Positions 38,898 through 47,989 of a stretch of 64,000 nt of DNA are shown here, one piece after another. Under the pieces are notes generated by a model. It saw only the letters and a program-made list of their open reading frames with translations. It searched no databases and was not told the origin of the DNA. The stretch covers positions 310,001 to 374,000 of the forward strand of contig NZ_LEKN01000013.1 of the NCBI RefSeq assembly GCF_009761395.1, written 5' to 3'. How positions within the stretch are numbered: the first letter of the stretch is position 1; the number at the start of each line of letters is the position of its first letter. This DNA is from Ursidibacter maritimus (lineage in GTDB: Bacteria > Pseudomonadota > Gammaproteobacteria > Enterobacterales > Pasteurellaceae). The position numbers were made by a program, and so were the translations under genes.

Positions 38898-39996
38898 CGT
38901 TGAGTACAACCTCCCAGCCTTCGTGCCATGTTAGTGCCACTTTCTGACCTACTGAGTGATCCATATGTGGATCGTCTTCATTAAAGAATTCGCTAACCAA
39001 TACCTTCATCTGATTATGATCAAGAATAACGTTAGATTCTAACGTCATACCTTTGTAAGTACGGTCGCTGATATGCCCAATAATCGCTTTTGAGCTCTCA
39101 TTTTCATCAAGTTCTTCAATCACGATATCTTCTGGGCGAAGTAATACTTTAAGTTTTTGATTTGGATGAACTGCCATATCTGTATAAATTTCACAAATAC
39201 GTCCTTCCACATTTGCTTTTACGGTTTTTTCGCTCACCCGTTCAATCACTGTTGCATCGAAGACGTTAATTTCACCGATAAAGCGTGCAACGAATAAATT
39301 GCTCGGATCTTCATAAATTTCACGTGGTGAACCGTCTTGTTCAATGTTTCCTTTATTCATTACGATGATACGATCTGACATCGTTAATGCTTCTTCTTGA
39401 TCGTGAGTAACGAAAATAAAAGTAATACCTAATTGACGTTGTAAAGCTTTTAGCTCATTTTGCATCTCTTTACGCAATTTGTAGTCAAGTGCAGAAAGCG
39501 ATTCATCTAATAGAAGTACTTTTGGCTTATTCACTACCGCGCGTGCAATCGCAATACGTTGTTGCTGACCACCAGAAAGTTGAGAAGGTTTACGTCCTGC
39601 CATTTCTTCAAGACGCACCATTCGTAAAGCATCCATTACACGTGGCGTAATTTCACTTTCAGGTACTTTCTGCATTCTTAACCCAAATGCCACATTTTCA
39701 AAAATTGTCATATGTGGGAAAAGAGCATAACTTTGGAATACTGTATTGACAGGGCGCTGTTCAGCAGGAATGTTAGACACATCTTGTCCATCCAAAATAA
39801 TTGAACCTTCCGTTAATTCTTCAAAACCCGCAATCAGACGTAATGCAGTGGTTTTACCACAACCAGATGGACCTAAAATTGTTAAGAATTCACCATCGTT
39901 AATGGTAAGATTTAAGTTATCAATAATTGTTTTATCACCATAACGTTTCGTTATAGAACGAAGCTCAATAATTGGTTTTTGATCTAACTTTTCCAT
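38884..39996 (-). CDS. potA: spermidine/putrescine ABC transporter ATPase PotA
   Basis: A 370-residue ATPase. Walker [13 protein letters not shown] (~42), Q-loop [10 protein letters not shown] (~85), signature [14 protein letters not shown] (~138), Walker [13 protein letters not shown] (~158) and a C-terminal TOBE domain (~280-365) that senses polyamine. Note that Walker B ends in DES where many family members have DEP. First gene of potABC. Confidence 0.96.
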   Translation of the reverse strand: MEKLDQKPIIELRSITKRYGDKTIIDNLNLTINDGEFLTILGPSGCGKTTALRLIAGFEELTEGSIILDGQDVSNIPAEQRPVNTVFQSYALFPHMTIFENVAFGLRMQKVPESEITPRVMDALRMVRLEEMAGRKPSQLSGGQQQRIAIARAVVNKPKVLLLDESLSALDYKLRKEMQNELKALQRQLGITFIFVTHDQEEALTMSDRIIVMNKGNIEQDGSPREIYEDPSNLFVARFIGEINVFDATVIERVSEKTVKANVEGRICEIYTDMAVHPNQKLKVLLRPEDIVIEELDENESSKAIIGHISDRTYKGMTLESNVILDHNQMKVLVSEFFNEDDPHMDHSVGQKVALTWHEGWEVVLNDEGR

Positions 39997-40231
39997 TTAT
40001 TTTTGTTTTCCCCCTAGGGTATTGTTGAGAAAATGCAAAAATCTGAATAAAAATTCAGCGTGAATAGCGTCGCCATAACGCCCTAAAAATAGTCTTTAAT
40101 GATATAGCGAATAAGGAGGGAATGAAAGTAAAAATTGCGATTTTACGGAAATTGTCTGTTAGCATCTGCGTCAGCAAAGCGGTATGAACAGCAAAAAATT
40201 TTGCAAAACTTACCGCTTATTCAACTTGAAG
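39997..40231. other. potA upstream region and rnt 3' region
   Basis: 235 bases without a convincing gene. It must hold the potABC promoter on the minus strand; a CCCTAGGG palindrome sits at ~40013. Near rnt there is a dyad of two uptake signals (40177-40218). Confidence 0.5.
40177..40218 (-). terminator. uptake-signal dyad upstream-adjacent to the rnt stop
   Basis: AAGCGGTA / TACCGCTT arms around AATTTT-rich centre, 14 bases past the rnt stop codon, in terminator position for rnt. Confidence 0.5.
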
Positions 40232-40888
40232 CTAACTATTATCTACTGGTGGAAATCCACCTAAATCTTTTAGTTTATTAACCATTGTACAGAAAAGCTC
40301 GGCAGTGCGTTCCGTATCATATAAAGCGGAATGAGCCTGTTTACCGTCAAAAGGAATTTGTGCCATTTGGCAGGCTTTTACTAAAACCGTTTGCCCATAC
40401 ATAAAACCTGCAAGGGTTGCGGTATCAAACATTGCAAAAGGGTGAAATGGATCGCGTTTTGCATTGATCCGTTTCACTGCTGCTTGTAAAAATGCTTGGT
40501 CAAAAGTTGCATTATGTGCCACGATAACTGCTCGCTGACAGCCATTGTCCTTTACGGCTTTTCTAATCATTTTAAACATTTCAGGAATAGCAATAACCTC
40601 GGGAATCGCACCACGTTCTGGGTTATCAATATCAATGCCATTTACTTTCAATGACTCAGGGTTAATGTTTGCCCCTTCAAAAGGCTGAATATGACAATGA
40701 AATTTTTCATCAAGTTGTAGATAGCCTTGTTCGTCCATCTTTAAGGTAATGGCAGCAATTTCAAGTAAGGCATCTGTTTGTGCATTTAGCCCTGCGGTTT
40801 CAACATCAATTACGACTGGTAAATAACCACGAAAGCGGTTTTTTAATAATCGATAATCTTGTGCTTGGTTATCAGTTTGTGTTGTCAT
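40232..40888 (-). CDS. rnt: ribonuclease T
   Basis: A 218-residue DEDDh 3'-5' exoribonuclease that trims tRNA and stable RNA ends. Exo [11 protein letters not shown] (~27), exo [13 protein letters not shown] (~125) and exo [16 protein letters not shown] (~183) are present. The frame reaches a GTG at 40921 with no ribosome site; MTTQTDNQ at 40888 matches family N-termini better. Length is usual (~215-230). Confidence 0.95.
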   Translation of the reverse strand: MTTQTDNQAQDYRLLKNRFRGYLPVVIDVETAGLNAQTDALLEIAAITLKMDEQGYLQLDEKFHCHIQPFEGANINPESLKVNGIDIDNPERGAIPEVIAIPEMFKMIRKAVKDNGCQRAVIVAHNATFDQAFLQAAVKRINAKRDPFHPFAMFDTATLAGFMYGQTVLVKACQMAQIPFDGKQAHSALYDTERTAELFCTMVNKLKDLGGFPPVDNS

Positions 40889-40942
40889 TGTGGTAAAAAT
40901 AGATAAGGTGGGCTTTCCCACCTAAATTAAATGGAAATATAA

Positions 40943-41347
40943 TTAACCTAACGCTTTTTGAGCATTTTTATTTTCAATAAATTCGATTTTATAGCCATCG
41001 GGATCTTCAACAAAGGCGATGATGGTTTTTCCGCCTAAAACAGCACCTGCTTCGCGAGTGATTTTTCCACCTGCTTGGCGAACGGCTTCAACCGTTGCAT
41101 AAATATCATCAACACCTAAAGCAATATGCCCATAAGCTGTGCCTAATTCGTAGCTTTCTACACCCCAGTTATACGTTAATTCAATTACCGCACTTTCACT
41201 TTCATCGGCATAACCTAAAAAAGCTAAGGTATATTTATATTGTTCATTCTCGCTTGTGCGAAGTAAACGCATTCCAAGCACCTCAGTATAGAACTTAATT
41301 GAACGTTCTAAATTCCCCACGCGTAACATTGTATGTAAAATTCGCAT
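40943..41347 (-). CDS. gloA: lactoylglutathione lyase (glyoxalase I) GloA
   Basis: A 134-residue enzyme converting the methylglyoxal-glutathione hemithioacetal to S-lactoylglutathione. The four nickel ligands of E. coli GloA are all present at His5, Glu56, His74 and Glu122. The start [16 protein letters not shown] at 41347 is conserved. Divergent from the membrane protein gene at 41440. Confidence 0.97.
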   Translation of the reverse strand: MRILHTMLRVGNLERSIKFYTEVLGMRLLRTSENEQYKYTLAFLGYADESESAVIELTYNWGVESYELGTAYGHIALGVDDIYATVEAVRQAGGKITREAGAVLGGKTIIAFVEDPDGYKIEFIENKNAQKALG

Positions 41348-41439
41348 ATAACATCTCGTAAAAATAGAAAAAAGGGCGACTATTATGGCATAATCTCCAA
41401 CTAAAATCATTTTTCATCAATCTATTTCTTAAAGATATT

Positions 41440-42258
41440 ATGTCGCACGATCACAACACCGCCAAATTTGAAACAGCAACTTATGCCTTATTGCCTGTAC
41501 TGTTAATGGTCTTTATTGAAATGTACCTTAACCATTTCTTTACGCCCCAAAATGCTCTTTTTGTGTCCCCTTATTTGTTAGCTTTTTTTGCGTGTGTCAT
41601 CATCAGTTTTGTTGTACTCTGGAAAGGACAAATCTGCCCTGGGCAGAAAGGGCGTTTAACCTTTGTTTTACCCTTTTTATTCGTTTTTTCGTTAGGGAAT
41701 TTTTTATACACTTTCTTCTTTACACCTCAACATTCACCGACGTTAATTCCAATCGCAGCATCTCTATTTTTACCTTTTATTTACTGGAAATTACCCGATG
41801 ATGAGAAATTGTATAACACAATCCTGTTCTGTGGTTTTGCGATTGCTGGCATTGGTATTGTGCAATACCTCGCAATCTATTGGTATGAAATTCCGTCCTT
41901 ATTTAATGGTATTCGCGCGAACAATTTTGCCCAACTGCTACTCGGTATTTTATTAGCGGGCTGGTATTTAGTGTTAGCCAAAAGTCGTTTAGAAGGTTTT
42001 TTGAAACTGTTAGTGTTAGCTGCCTTGATCGTCTTAGTACTAAACTATGTTTGGACCGCGTTTGTCCTTTACCAACTGTTAGCCGCTATTCCTGAAATGG
42101 TTATCTACCCTTATTTTATTTTCTTTGGGGTGCAATTTGTGATTTTTGCAATGTTAGCTTGGTTGTTGCTTGCAAAAAACATTAAAAATCCGACCGCTTG
42201 GACAGTTGCCACCTTTTTAGCGATTTTATATCCCTTTACGAATATCATTTACCAATGA
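41440..42258 (+). CDS. multi-pass membrane protein of unknown function upstream of ydbH
   Basis: A 272-residue, very hydrophobic protein with about nine predicted membrane segments and short loops. I do not recognise a family. Conserved-looking charged residues are few (a WKLPDDEKLY loop at ~125 and AKSRLEGFLK at ~182). Its TGA overlaps the ydbH start (ATGA), so it is translationally coupled to the YdbH-YnbE pair. That arrangement suggests a shared role in envelope lipid traffic, but this is inference from context only. Confidence 0.7.
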   Translation: MSHDHNTAKFETATYALLPVLLMVFIEMYLNHFFTPQNALFVSPYLLAFFACVIISFVVLWKGQICPGQKGRLTFVLPFLFVFSLGNFLYTFFFTPQHSPTLIPIAASLFLPFIYWKLPDDEKLYNTILFCGFAIAGIGIVQYLAIYWYEIPSLFNGIRANNFAQLLLGILLAGWYLVLAKSRLEGFLKLLVLAALIVLVLNYVWTAFVLYQLLAAIPEMVIYPYFIFFGVQFVIFAMLAWLLLAKNIKNPTAWTVATFLAILYPFTNIIYQ

Positions 42259-44966
42259 TCCGCCGAACCCTACTGATTTTAGCGACACTTTTTGCGATTC
42301 TGCTCGCAAGCGGTGCCGCTTTAATGAGTGGTAGTCGTTTAGCACAAACGATAAATTGGGTATTGCCAGCAGATTGGAAAGTTGAAATTCCACAAGGATT
42401 GAGTACCGATTGGCAGAGTACATCACTCGCCGATTTTTCCCTTTCTTATCAGCAATGTCCAATTCTGACGACTAACGGATTTAAACTTCAATGGGCTGAG
42501 CAACAACGTATTCAATTTGAGAAAGCGATAATCGACTATCACTGTTTATCGCTTTTACCCAAAGAAGAAAATCCTACATCAGATGAATTTCCACCAACTG
42601 AACTGCTCGCTTTACTACCGAATGGCACAGCAGATATTCAACAGTTAATTTGGAAAAATTTGCCTGAGGATCTGCCACATCGAGTCAATACGTTGTTGAT
42701 CCAACCTACAGCAGTACAATTTACAAAAAATGAGCAGCAACTCACCGCTTCTATTCATAATCAAGCGGTAAGATTATCGGCACAATTTGCAAAAGGCGAA
42801 TTAACAGGCGATCTTCATTATTCTCCCAGTAACGAGGAACAACACCAACTCAATTTCTCGACACAAATTCAAGATTTAGCAGAGCTGCCATCTCGTTTAT
42901 CACTGAATTATCAATGGCAATTCCCTGATAATGTGATTACAGATAAAGCCTTGCAACAGGGTTCTAGCCAGTTGGAATGGCAGAAAGAAAACAGCCAGTT
43001 GCTTGGTTTATTCAAGTTGCAATCAACCAATTTCTCTGAAAATAAACTCGCTTTTCCATTTCGAATAGAAAACGGTAGCCTTGGGATTGAGCAAGGGCGT
43101 TTTGATTGGGCAATGAGTGAAGATTTTCCCTTGCGTGGTTTTCTTACCACCCGAATTAGCCCAAATGAGCTGAATATAGAAAACCTTTTCCCGATCAAAA
43201 CTGCCATAAGAATTAGCTTATTGTCAGAAAATGCTAAAGGAAAAGGCAATGTGGTGATCAGTAGCCCTGAAGGCGAATGGCAAAAAAATAGCCTCAAACT
43301 ACCGCTTCAAATCACAGGAAATGTTAAGCAAGGCAATTTCATTTTATATAGTGCGGTGCCACTGGAAATTAACGGCGAATATTCAGATTTAACGTTGCGT
43401 TTTTTACCATCGGCACTATTGCGTTTAACAGGAACAGAACGCTTTCTTACTATCCGAGATTTGCGTTTTCCATTGGCAGGACTACAACTCAATAAATACG
43501 GTTTAACAGGGCGATTACATGCTATTTTTCGTGGAGAAAGTCCTGATTTTAACAATATCGAACTCCATTTAGATGGTTTCGCTCGCAATTTTAAAATGGG
43601 AGCTTTACAGTTTTTCCAAGATCCGAGCGAGCCTGATGCAATCATTGATCGCTGGCAATGGAAATTGTGGGGAACATCACAGCTCAATGTATTTCAAACA
43701 CCGTTAAACATTGTAGGTCGTGGAAACTGGCATCGCAATTTAGTGGAATTATCCGAATTTAATAGCACGCTCGGTAAAATTCAGCAAAATGGCGTTTTCA
43801 TTCCCGATTTAGCGCTCAATTTAACTGAGCCCATCAAATTTGCCTATGAGCAATCTCATTTAAATGGAGGCGTAAAATTGATTGCACCTAAAGCACAATT
43901 TAGCTACGGGGGGGAATTAGAAAAACTGAGTGCGATATTAAGTGTCGATGGCGAAGTAGAAAATTTACGTTTAAAAGGCGAAGTCAGTGCGGGTAAACTT
44001 GGACCTATTCGTCTTTTTGCTCGTCGCCAATTAACCGAAAAATCAAGTGAATTGATTGGTCGATTATATTGGTCAGAACAACCTGCTAATGTATTCCAAA
44101 CGCTGTTGCCATTTCGTTCTAACTGGGTAATTACCAACGGCACGGTTCGTGGTGAAACTGCTTTTAGTGCAACTGCGGATAAAGGGCTTATTGCAGGTGG
44201 GCATTTTGCGATTCGTAATGGTGCAGTGTCATTGCCTGATGGTGAATTAAAAGGGATTGAATTTTCTCTTCCTTATCAATATCAAAACAATCAAGTGAAT
44301 ATCGGTGTAAAACGAGCATTAGATGTCAGTATTGCAGAAATCAATATCGGTATTCCGCTTACTAATGCAAAAATGAAAGTAAAAGGACATTACCCGTACA
44401 CTAAAAAACGTCCGCTTTTCTTACGCGAACTTTCATTTAATCTCTTGGGCGGAAATTTACATATTGAGCGTTTTGCACTGCCTCAAAGCAAGGTCGCTTA
44501 TGTAAAATTAACAGGCATTGATTTTGCTGAAGTATTATCCCTTGCCCAATATCATCAGCTTGATTTACAAGGCAAAGTCAATGCCGTATTACCTTTTTGG
44601 CTGAGTGGAAAACCTTGCTACATTTGCGATGGAAGTTTCACACAAGTTGCAACTTCTCACTTAAAATTGACTCCAGAACTTTTAGATGCAATGAAACAAA
44701 GCGGTTATACCGAACAAATCCTAACTTACTTGGTCAATGATAGCCATATTGACGAACTGCACGCTAAAATCAATCTCTCTAGCGAAGGTCATATGCACTT
44801 AAAAACCGCATTAAAAATGCACTTGGCAGAACATCAAAAGGCGAAAATAAACCTAAATTATCAGCATCAAGAAAATCTGTTTGATCTCTGGAAACTAATC
44901 AATTATGGTTCACAAGTCGAACAAAATATTGAGCACTCAATTTATCAACAATTAGATAAACGCTAA
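42255..44966 (+). CDS. ydbH: YdbH, AsmA-like intermembrane phospholipid transport protein
   Basis: A 903-residue protein with one N-terminal membrane anchor (residues ~5-27, RTLLILATLFAILLASG) and a very long periplasmic part rich in beta strands. The C-terminal dicarboxylate-transport-type domain of YdbH family proteins is recognisable around LREL...NLLGGNLHIERF (~730) and KINLSSEGHMHLKT (~850). E. coli YdbH (879 residues) is one of three AsmA-like proteins with TamB and YhdP that move phospholipid to the outer membrane. The ATG at 42255 overlaps the upstream TGA; the longer frame from 42198 is inside the previous gene. Followed by ynbE, its known partner. Confidence 0.88.
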   Translation: MIRRTLLILATLFAILLASGAALMSGSRLAQTINWVLPADWKVEIPQGLSTDWQSTSLADFSLSYQQCPILTTNGFKLQWAEQQRIQFEKAIIDYHCLSLLPKEENPTSDEFPPTELLALLPNGTADIQQLIWKNLPEDLPHRVNTLLIQPTAVQFTKNEQQLTASIHNQAVRLSAQFAKGELTGDLHYSPSNEEQHQLNFSTQIQDLAELPSRLSLNYQWQFPDNVITDKALQQGSSQLEWQKENSQLLGLFKLQSTNFSENKLAFPFRIENGSLGIEQGRFDWAMSEDFPLRGFLTTRISPNELNIENLFPIKTAIRISLLSENAKGKGNVVISSPEGEWQKNSLKLPLQITGNVKQGNFILYSAVPLEINGEYSDLTLRFLPSALLRLTGTERFLTIRDLRFPLAGLQLNKYGLTGRLHAIFRGESPDFNNIELHLDGFARNFKMGALQFFQDPSEPDAIIDRWQWKLWGTSQLNVFQTPLNIVGRGNWHRNLVELSEFNSTLGKIQQNGVFIPDLALNLTEPIKFAYEQSHLNGGVKLIAPKAQFSYGGELEKLSAILSVDGEVENLRLKGEVSAGKLGPIRLFARRQLTEKSSELIGRLYWSEQPANVFQTLLPFRSNWVITNGTVRGETAFSATADKGLIAGGHFAIRNGAVSLPDGELKGIEFSLPYQYQNNQVNIGVKRALDVSIAEINIGIPLTNAKMKVKGHYPYTKKRPLFLRELSFNLLGGNLHIERFALPQSKVAYVKLTGIDFAEVLSLAQYHQLDLQGKVNAVLPFWLSGKPCYICDGSFTQVATSHLKLTPELLDAMKQSGYTEQILTYLVNDSHIDELHAKINLSSEGHMHLKTALKMHLAEHQKAKINLNYQHQENLFDLWKLINYGSQVEQNIEHSIYQQLDKR

Positions 44967-44976
44967 TGGAAAGAAA

Positions 44977-45189
44977 ATGATACGAACCTTATTTTTTGTA
45001 ATATCTTGCTATTATCTCACCGCTTGTACCCCAAAAGTTCAGCTAGAAACACCAGCAGAAGGGATTACTATCAATATGAATGTTATTGTTGATCATAAAA
45101 TTGAAGTTTCAATGGATGAAAAATCCCGAGCAGTCATAAAAACGGTAGATAAGGCTGAAAAAGAAAAGGGAGTGGCTCGTAAAAAATAA
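44977..45189 (+). CDS. ynbE: YnbE-like outer-membrane lipoprotein
   Basis: A 70-residue lipoprotein with a signal peptide and lipobox LTAC-T (Cys17). The mature start TPKVQLETP...ITINMNVIVDHKIEV is very like E. coli YnbE (ITINMNVKIEHEI). In E. coli YnbE forms stacked multimers that complete the bridge from YdbH to the outer membrane. Ten bases after ydbH. The third E. coli partner, ydbL, does not follow; a terminator does. The mature part carries a lysine-rich tail longer than in E. coli. Confidence 0.85.
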   Translation: MIRTLFFVISCYYLTACTPKVQLETPAEGITINMNVIVDHKIEVSMDEKSRAVIKTVDKAEKEKGVARKK

Positions 45190-45212
45190 AAGCACCCTTG
45201 CGAGTGCTTTTA
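45187..45212. terminator. bidirectional terminator between ynbE and grcA
   Basis: AAAAGCAC / GTGCTTTT stem with an 8-base loop, T-rich on both strands, between convergent genes. Confidence 0.82.
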
Positions 45213-45227
45213 TCATTCAAATATAAA

Positions 45228-45611
45228 TTATAGGCTTTCTGTGAAAGTACGAGTGATTACATCACGTTGTTGTTCAGGCGTTAATGAATTGAAACGAACA
45301 GCATAACCTGAAACACGAATAGTTAATTGTGGGTATTTTTCAGGGTTTTTAACCGCATCTTCTAATGTTTCACGACGTAATACGTTCACGTTTAAGTGCT
45401 GACCACCTTCTACTTTGATAGTTGGTGCAACATTTACTGGCACTTCACGATATGCGATTTGACCTAATTCGCTGATTGCAACGATTTGGTCTTCTTTGAA
45501 ATCACCTTTAGCAACTAAGCAACGAGCTTCATTTTTTTCTTCGTCTAATAACCAGAAAGAGTTTAATAAGTTGCTATTTGCAGATTCGGTAATTTGTACA
45601 CCTTTGATCAT
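45228..45611 (-). CDS. grcA: autonomous glycyl radical cofactor GrcA
   Basis: A 127-residue spare part for pyruvate formate-lyase; it replaces an oxygen-damaged glycyl radical domain. The C-terminal [17 protein letters not shown] carries the radical Gly102. Length matches E. coli YfiD (127). The next gene, ung, is also its neighbour in E. coli. E. coli yfiD is FNR/ArcA regulated; I see only a single TTGAT half-site upstream at ~45737, not a complete FNR box. Confidence 0.97.
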   Translation of the reverse strand: MIKGVQITESANSNLLNSFWLLDEEKNEARCLVAKGDFKEDQIVAISELGQIAYREVPVNVAPTIKVEGGQHLNVNVLRRETLEDAVKNPEKYPQLTIRVSGYAVRFNSLTPEQQRDVITRTFTESL

Positions 45612-45823
45612 TTGAGACTCCTAATCTAAATTAAATAATGTTGAACAATGAAATTATAAAAAAAATTGAACATTTCAAAAAATTTTGAATATTCTAACTA
45701 CTATTCAACAAAAAGCGAGAATTTTTTGTCTATTTTTTGATAAAATCGAATTTAAAGCTCAAATAACAAGCATGTTTTAACAACTAAAATTGATTATTAA
45801 CTATTCATTAACAAGGAATAACG

Positions 45824-46498
45824 ATGAAAACGTGGAAAGAAGCCCTTGGCGAAGAAAAAAAACAAGATTACTTTCAGCATATTTTACAGTACGTCTATCA
45901 AGAACGAGTGTCAGGGAAGGTAATTTATCCTCCTCAAAATGAAGTGTTTAGTGCTTTTGCCTTGACTGAATTTTCAGATGTTAAAGTCGTTATTCTGGGA
46001 CAAGACCCTTACCACAATGTCAATCAAGCTCATGGTCTTTCTTTCTCGGTTAAGCCTGGTATTATTCCTCCACCCTCATTAGTAAATATATATAAAGAAT
46101 TAGCACAAGATGTTGCTTTTCAGATTCCTAAACACGGGTATTTAGTCGATTGGGCAAAACAAGGTGTGTTATTGTTAAACACTGTATTAACCGTAGAACA
46201 AGGAAAAGCACATTCCCACGCAAATATCGGCTGGGAACGCTTTACCGATAAAGTTATTGCACAATTAAACCGACATAGAGAACATCTTGTATTCTTACTT
46301 TGGGGAAGCCACGCACAGAAGAAAGGGCAATTTATCGATCGCACTCGCCATTGTGTCCTAGCTGCACCACATCCATCGCCATTATCGGCTCATCGTGGTT
46401 TTTTAGGTTGTAAACATTTCTCTCAAACCAATCACTATTTACGCCAACAAGGATTAACAGCCATAGATTGGCAATTACCAGAAGTGATTGAAGAATAG
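45824..46498 (+). CDS. ung: uracil-DNA glycosylase
   Basis: A 224-residue family 1 uracil-DNA glycosylase that starts base-excision repair of deaminated cytosine. Motif [17 protein letters not shown] with the catalytic Asp (~64) and motif [14 protein letters not shown] with the catalytic His (~185) are intact. AAGGAATAACG precedes the ATG. Divergent from grcA. Confidence 0.97.
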   Translation: MKTWKEALGEEKKQDYFQHILQYVYQERVSGKVIYPPQNEVFSAFALTEFSDVKVVILGQDPYHNVNQAHGLSFSVKPGIIPPPSLVNIYKELAQDVAFQIPKHGYLVDWAKQGVLLLNTVLTVEQGKAHSHANIGWERFTDKVIAQLNRHREHLVFLLWGSHAQKKGQFIDRTRHCVLAAPHPSPLSAHRGFLGCKHFSQTNHYLRQQGLTAIDWQLPEVIEE

Positions 46499-46536
46499 AT
46501 TAAGCTAAAAAGTAAGACATAACGAGAAGAGCATAG

Positions 46537-46580
46537 AAAAATAGTTGGTAAAGTGATGAAACACTACCAACTATTTTTTC
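46537..46580. terminator. bidirectional terminator between ung and tyrS
   Basis: Perfect 12-bp stem AAATAGTTGGTA / TACCAACTATTT, 14-base loop, T runs on both strands. Confidence 0.9.
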
Positions 46581-46603
46581 TGACTAATAAAACATTTAGA
46601 AAA

Positions 46604-47794
46604 TTATTTTACCGTTACACGAGCAAATTTGCGTTTACCGACTTGGTACACAAAAGTGCCTTGTTGAGCATTTTGGCGGACATCTTCAACTTTTTCACCA
46701 TCAATTTTTACACCACCTTGTTGAGCAGAACGAATGGCTTCTGAGGTAGAAGAAACTAGGCCAGCTTCTTTTAATAACGTAGCTAAACCAATTTCGCCTT
46801 CAAAGGTAAATTCTGGCATTTCATCTGGCATTGCACCTTTTTGGAAACGGTTAATAAACTCTTGCTCAGCTGCATCGGCATCCGCTTCTGAATGGAAACG
46901 TGCGATGATTTCTTTAGCAAGCAGAATTTTCACATCTCTTGGGTTTTTACCTTGTGCAACATCAGCTTTAAGCTGTGCGATTTCATCTAACGGACGGAAA
47001 GAGAGTAAATTATACCAATCCCACATCAATTCATCTGAAATAGACATTACTTTACCAAACATCTCATTTGCAGCTTCCGTTACGCCAATATAGTTACCAA
47101 GTGATTTAGACATTTTTTTCTCGCCGTCTAACCCAACTAATAGGGGTAATGTCATTGCGACTTGTGGTTTTTGTCCTGCTGATTTTTGTAACTCACGTCC
47201 GATAAGTAGGTTAAAGGTTTGGTCCGTTCCCCCTAACTCCACATCTGCTTGTAATGCGACGGAGTCGTGCCCTTGCAATAGAGGATAAATAAACTCGTGA
47301 ATAGCAATCGGCTGATTATTACCAAAACGTTTTTTGAAATCATCACGCTCTAACATTCGTGCAACGGTATAATTTGACGCAAGGCGGATCATTCCTTCCG
47401 TACCTAACTGCCCTAGCCACTCAGAGTTAAATACAATACGCGTTTTTTGTGGATCTAAAATTTTAAAAATCTGTTGTTTATAGGTTTCTGCATTACGCAA
47501 TACGTCTTCACGAGTAAGTGGTGGACGTGTGCTGTTTTTGCCAGATGGATCGCCTACCATTCCGGTGAAATCACCGATTAAAAAGATGACTTCGTGTCCA
47601 AGTAGTTGGAATTGACGTAATTTATTTAATACAACGGTATGGCCTAAGTGAATATCAGGTGCAGTTGGGTCTGCCCCTAATTTAATGCGTAGTGGACGGT
47701 TTTCTTTTAGTTTTTCAATTAAATCCGCTTCTGAATAAATATCTTCTACACCACGTTTTAGTTCGGCAACAATGTTTTCGATAGATTGAGTCAT
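46604..47794 (-). CDS. tyrS: tyrosyl-tRNA synthetase
   Basis: A 396-residue class I synthetase. HIGH-type motif HLGHT (~47-51), KMSKS (~230) and a C-terminal S4 RNA-binding domain (~335-395) are visible. It is of the TyrZ/short-linker group (no E. coli-type insertion), the form found in H. influenzae. A TATAAT lies upstream at 47830-47835. Confidence 0.96.
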   Translation of the reverse strand: MTQSIENIVAELKRGVEDIYSEADLIEKLKENRPLRIKLGADPTAPDIHLGHTVVLNKLRQFQLLGHEVIFLIGDFTGMVGDPSGKNSTRPPLTREDVLRNAETYKQQIFKILDPQKTRIVFNSEWLGQLGTEGMIRLASNYTVARMLERDDFKKRFGNNQPIAIHEFIYPLLQGHDSVALQADVELGGTDQTFNLLIGRELQKSAGQKPQVAMTLPLLVGLDGEKKMSKSLGNYIGVTEAANEMFGKVMSISDELMWDWYNLLSFRPLDEIAQLKADVAQGKNPRDVKILLAKEIIARFHSEADADAAEQEFINRFQKGAMPDEMPEFTFEGEIGLATLLKEAGLVSSTSEAIRSAQQGGVKIDGEKVEDVRQNAQQGTFVYQVGKRKFARVTVK

Positions 47795-47829
47795 TATCTT
47801 TCCTTATAAATCTAGTATCAAATCTTTGT

Positions 47830-47835
47830 ATTATA
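47830..47835 (-). promoter_or_regulatory. -10 element of the tyrS promoter
   Basis: Minus-strand TATAAT, 36 bases before the tyrS ATG and after the small-RNA terminator. The -35 match is weak. Confidence 0.5.
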
Positions 47836-47868
47836 GCGACAAGCGAAGAAAATCATAGAGAAAAGGCG

Positions 47869-47938
47869 AAAAAAAACGCCGTACTTTGTGGGGGAATACG
47901 GCGTAAGAGTTGGAGTGATTACCTATTATTTTTGAAGT
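47869..47938 (-). ncRNA. candidate Fur-regulated small RNA
   Basis: A ~70-nt unit with its own signals between thiK and tyrS. A promoter (TTGCTT, 17 bases, TATCAT) is followed seven bases later by the likely start near 47938. It ends in a stem CGCCGTA / TACGGCG with a 13-base loop and eight T. No start codon lies in between. The unpaired part contains AATCACTCCAACTC, a CU-rich stretch that could pair with ribosome sites. A Fur box covers the promoter, as in RyhB (E. coli) and HrrF (H. influenzae), iron-responsive RNAs. Whether it is an HrrF orthologue or a new RNA cannot be told from sequence. The hairpin would also terminate thiK. Confidence 0.62.
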
Positions 47939-47944
47939 GATTAA

Positions 47945-47973
47945 ATGATAATGATTCTCAAAAAACTAAGCAA
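47945..47973 (-). promoter_or_regulatory. promoter of the candidate small RNA
   Basis: -35 TTGCTT at 47968-47973 and -10 TATCAT at 47945-47950, exactly 17 bases apart. Confidence 0.65.
47946..47960. promoter_or_regulatory. Fur box over the small RNA promoter
   Basis: TGATAAT-G-ATTCTCA matches the 7-1-7 Fur consensus TGATAAT-N-ATTATCA at 13 of 14 positions and overlaps the -10 element. A weaker Fur-like site, TGAGAAT-T-ATTCTTA, lies at 47997-48011 in the thiK 3' end. Confidence 0.75.
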
Positions 47974-47989
47974 TCATCTTTACAAATCT

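Noticed and set aside
40122-40187. 21-codon frame after AAGGAGGG in the potA upstream region
   Set aside because: The ribosome site is only two or three bases from the ATG and the frame ends in an uptake signal; probably chance.
42911-43687. Two long minus-strand open frames
   Set aside because: Both are antisense within ydbH, with no family resemblance.
45612-45823. FNR box upstream of grcA
   Set aside because: Only one TTGAT half-site is good; the second half-site does not match at the required spacing.
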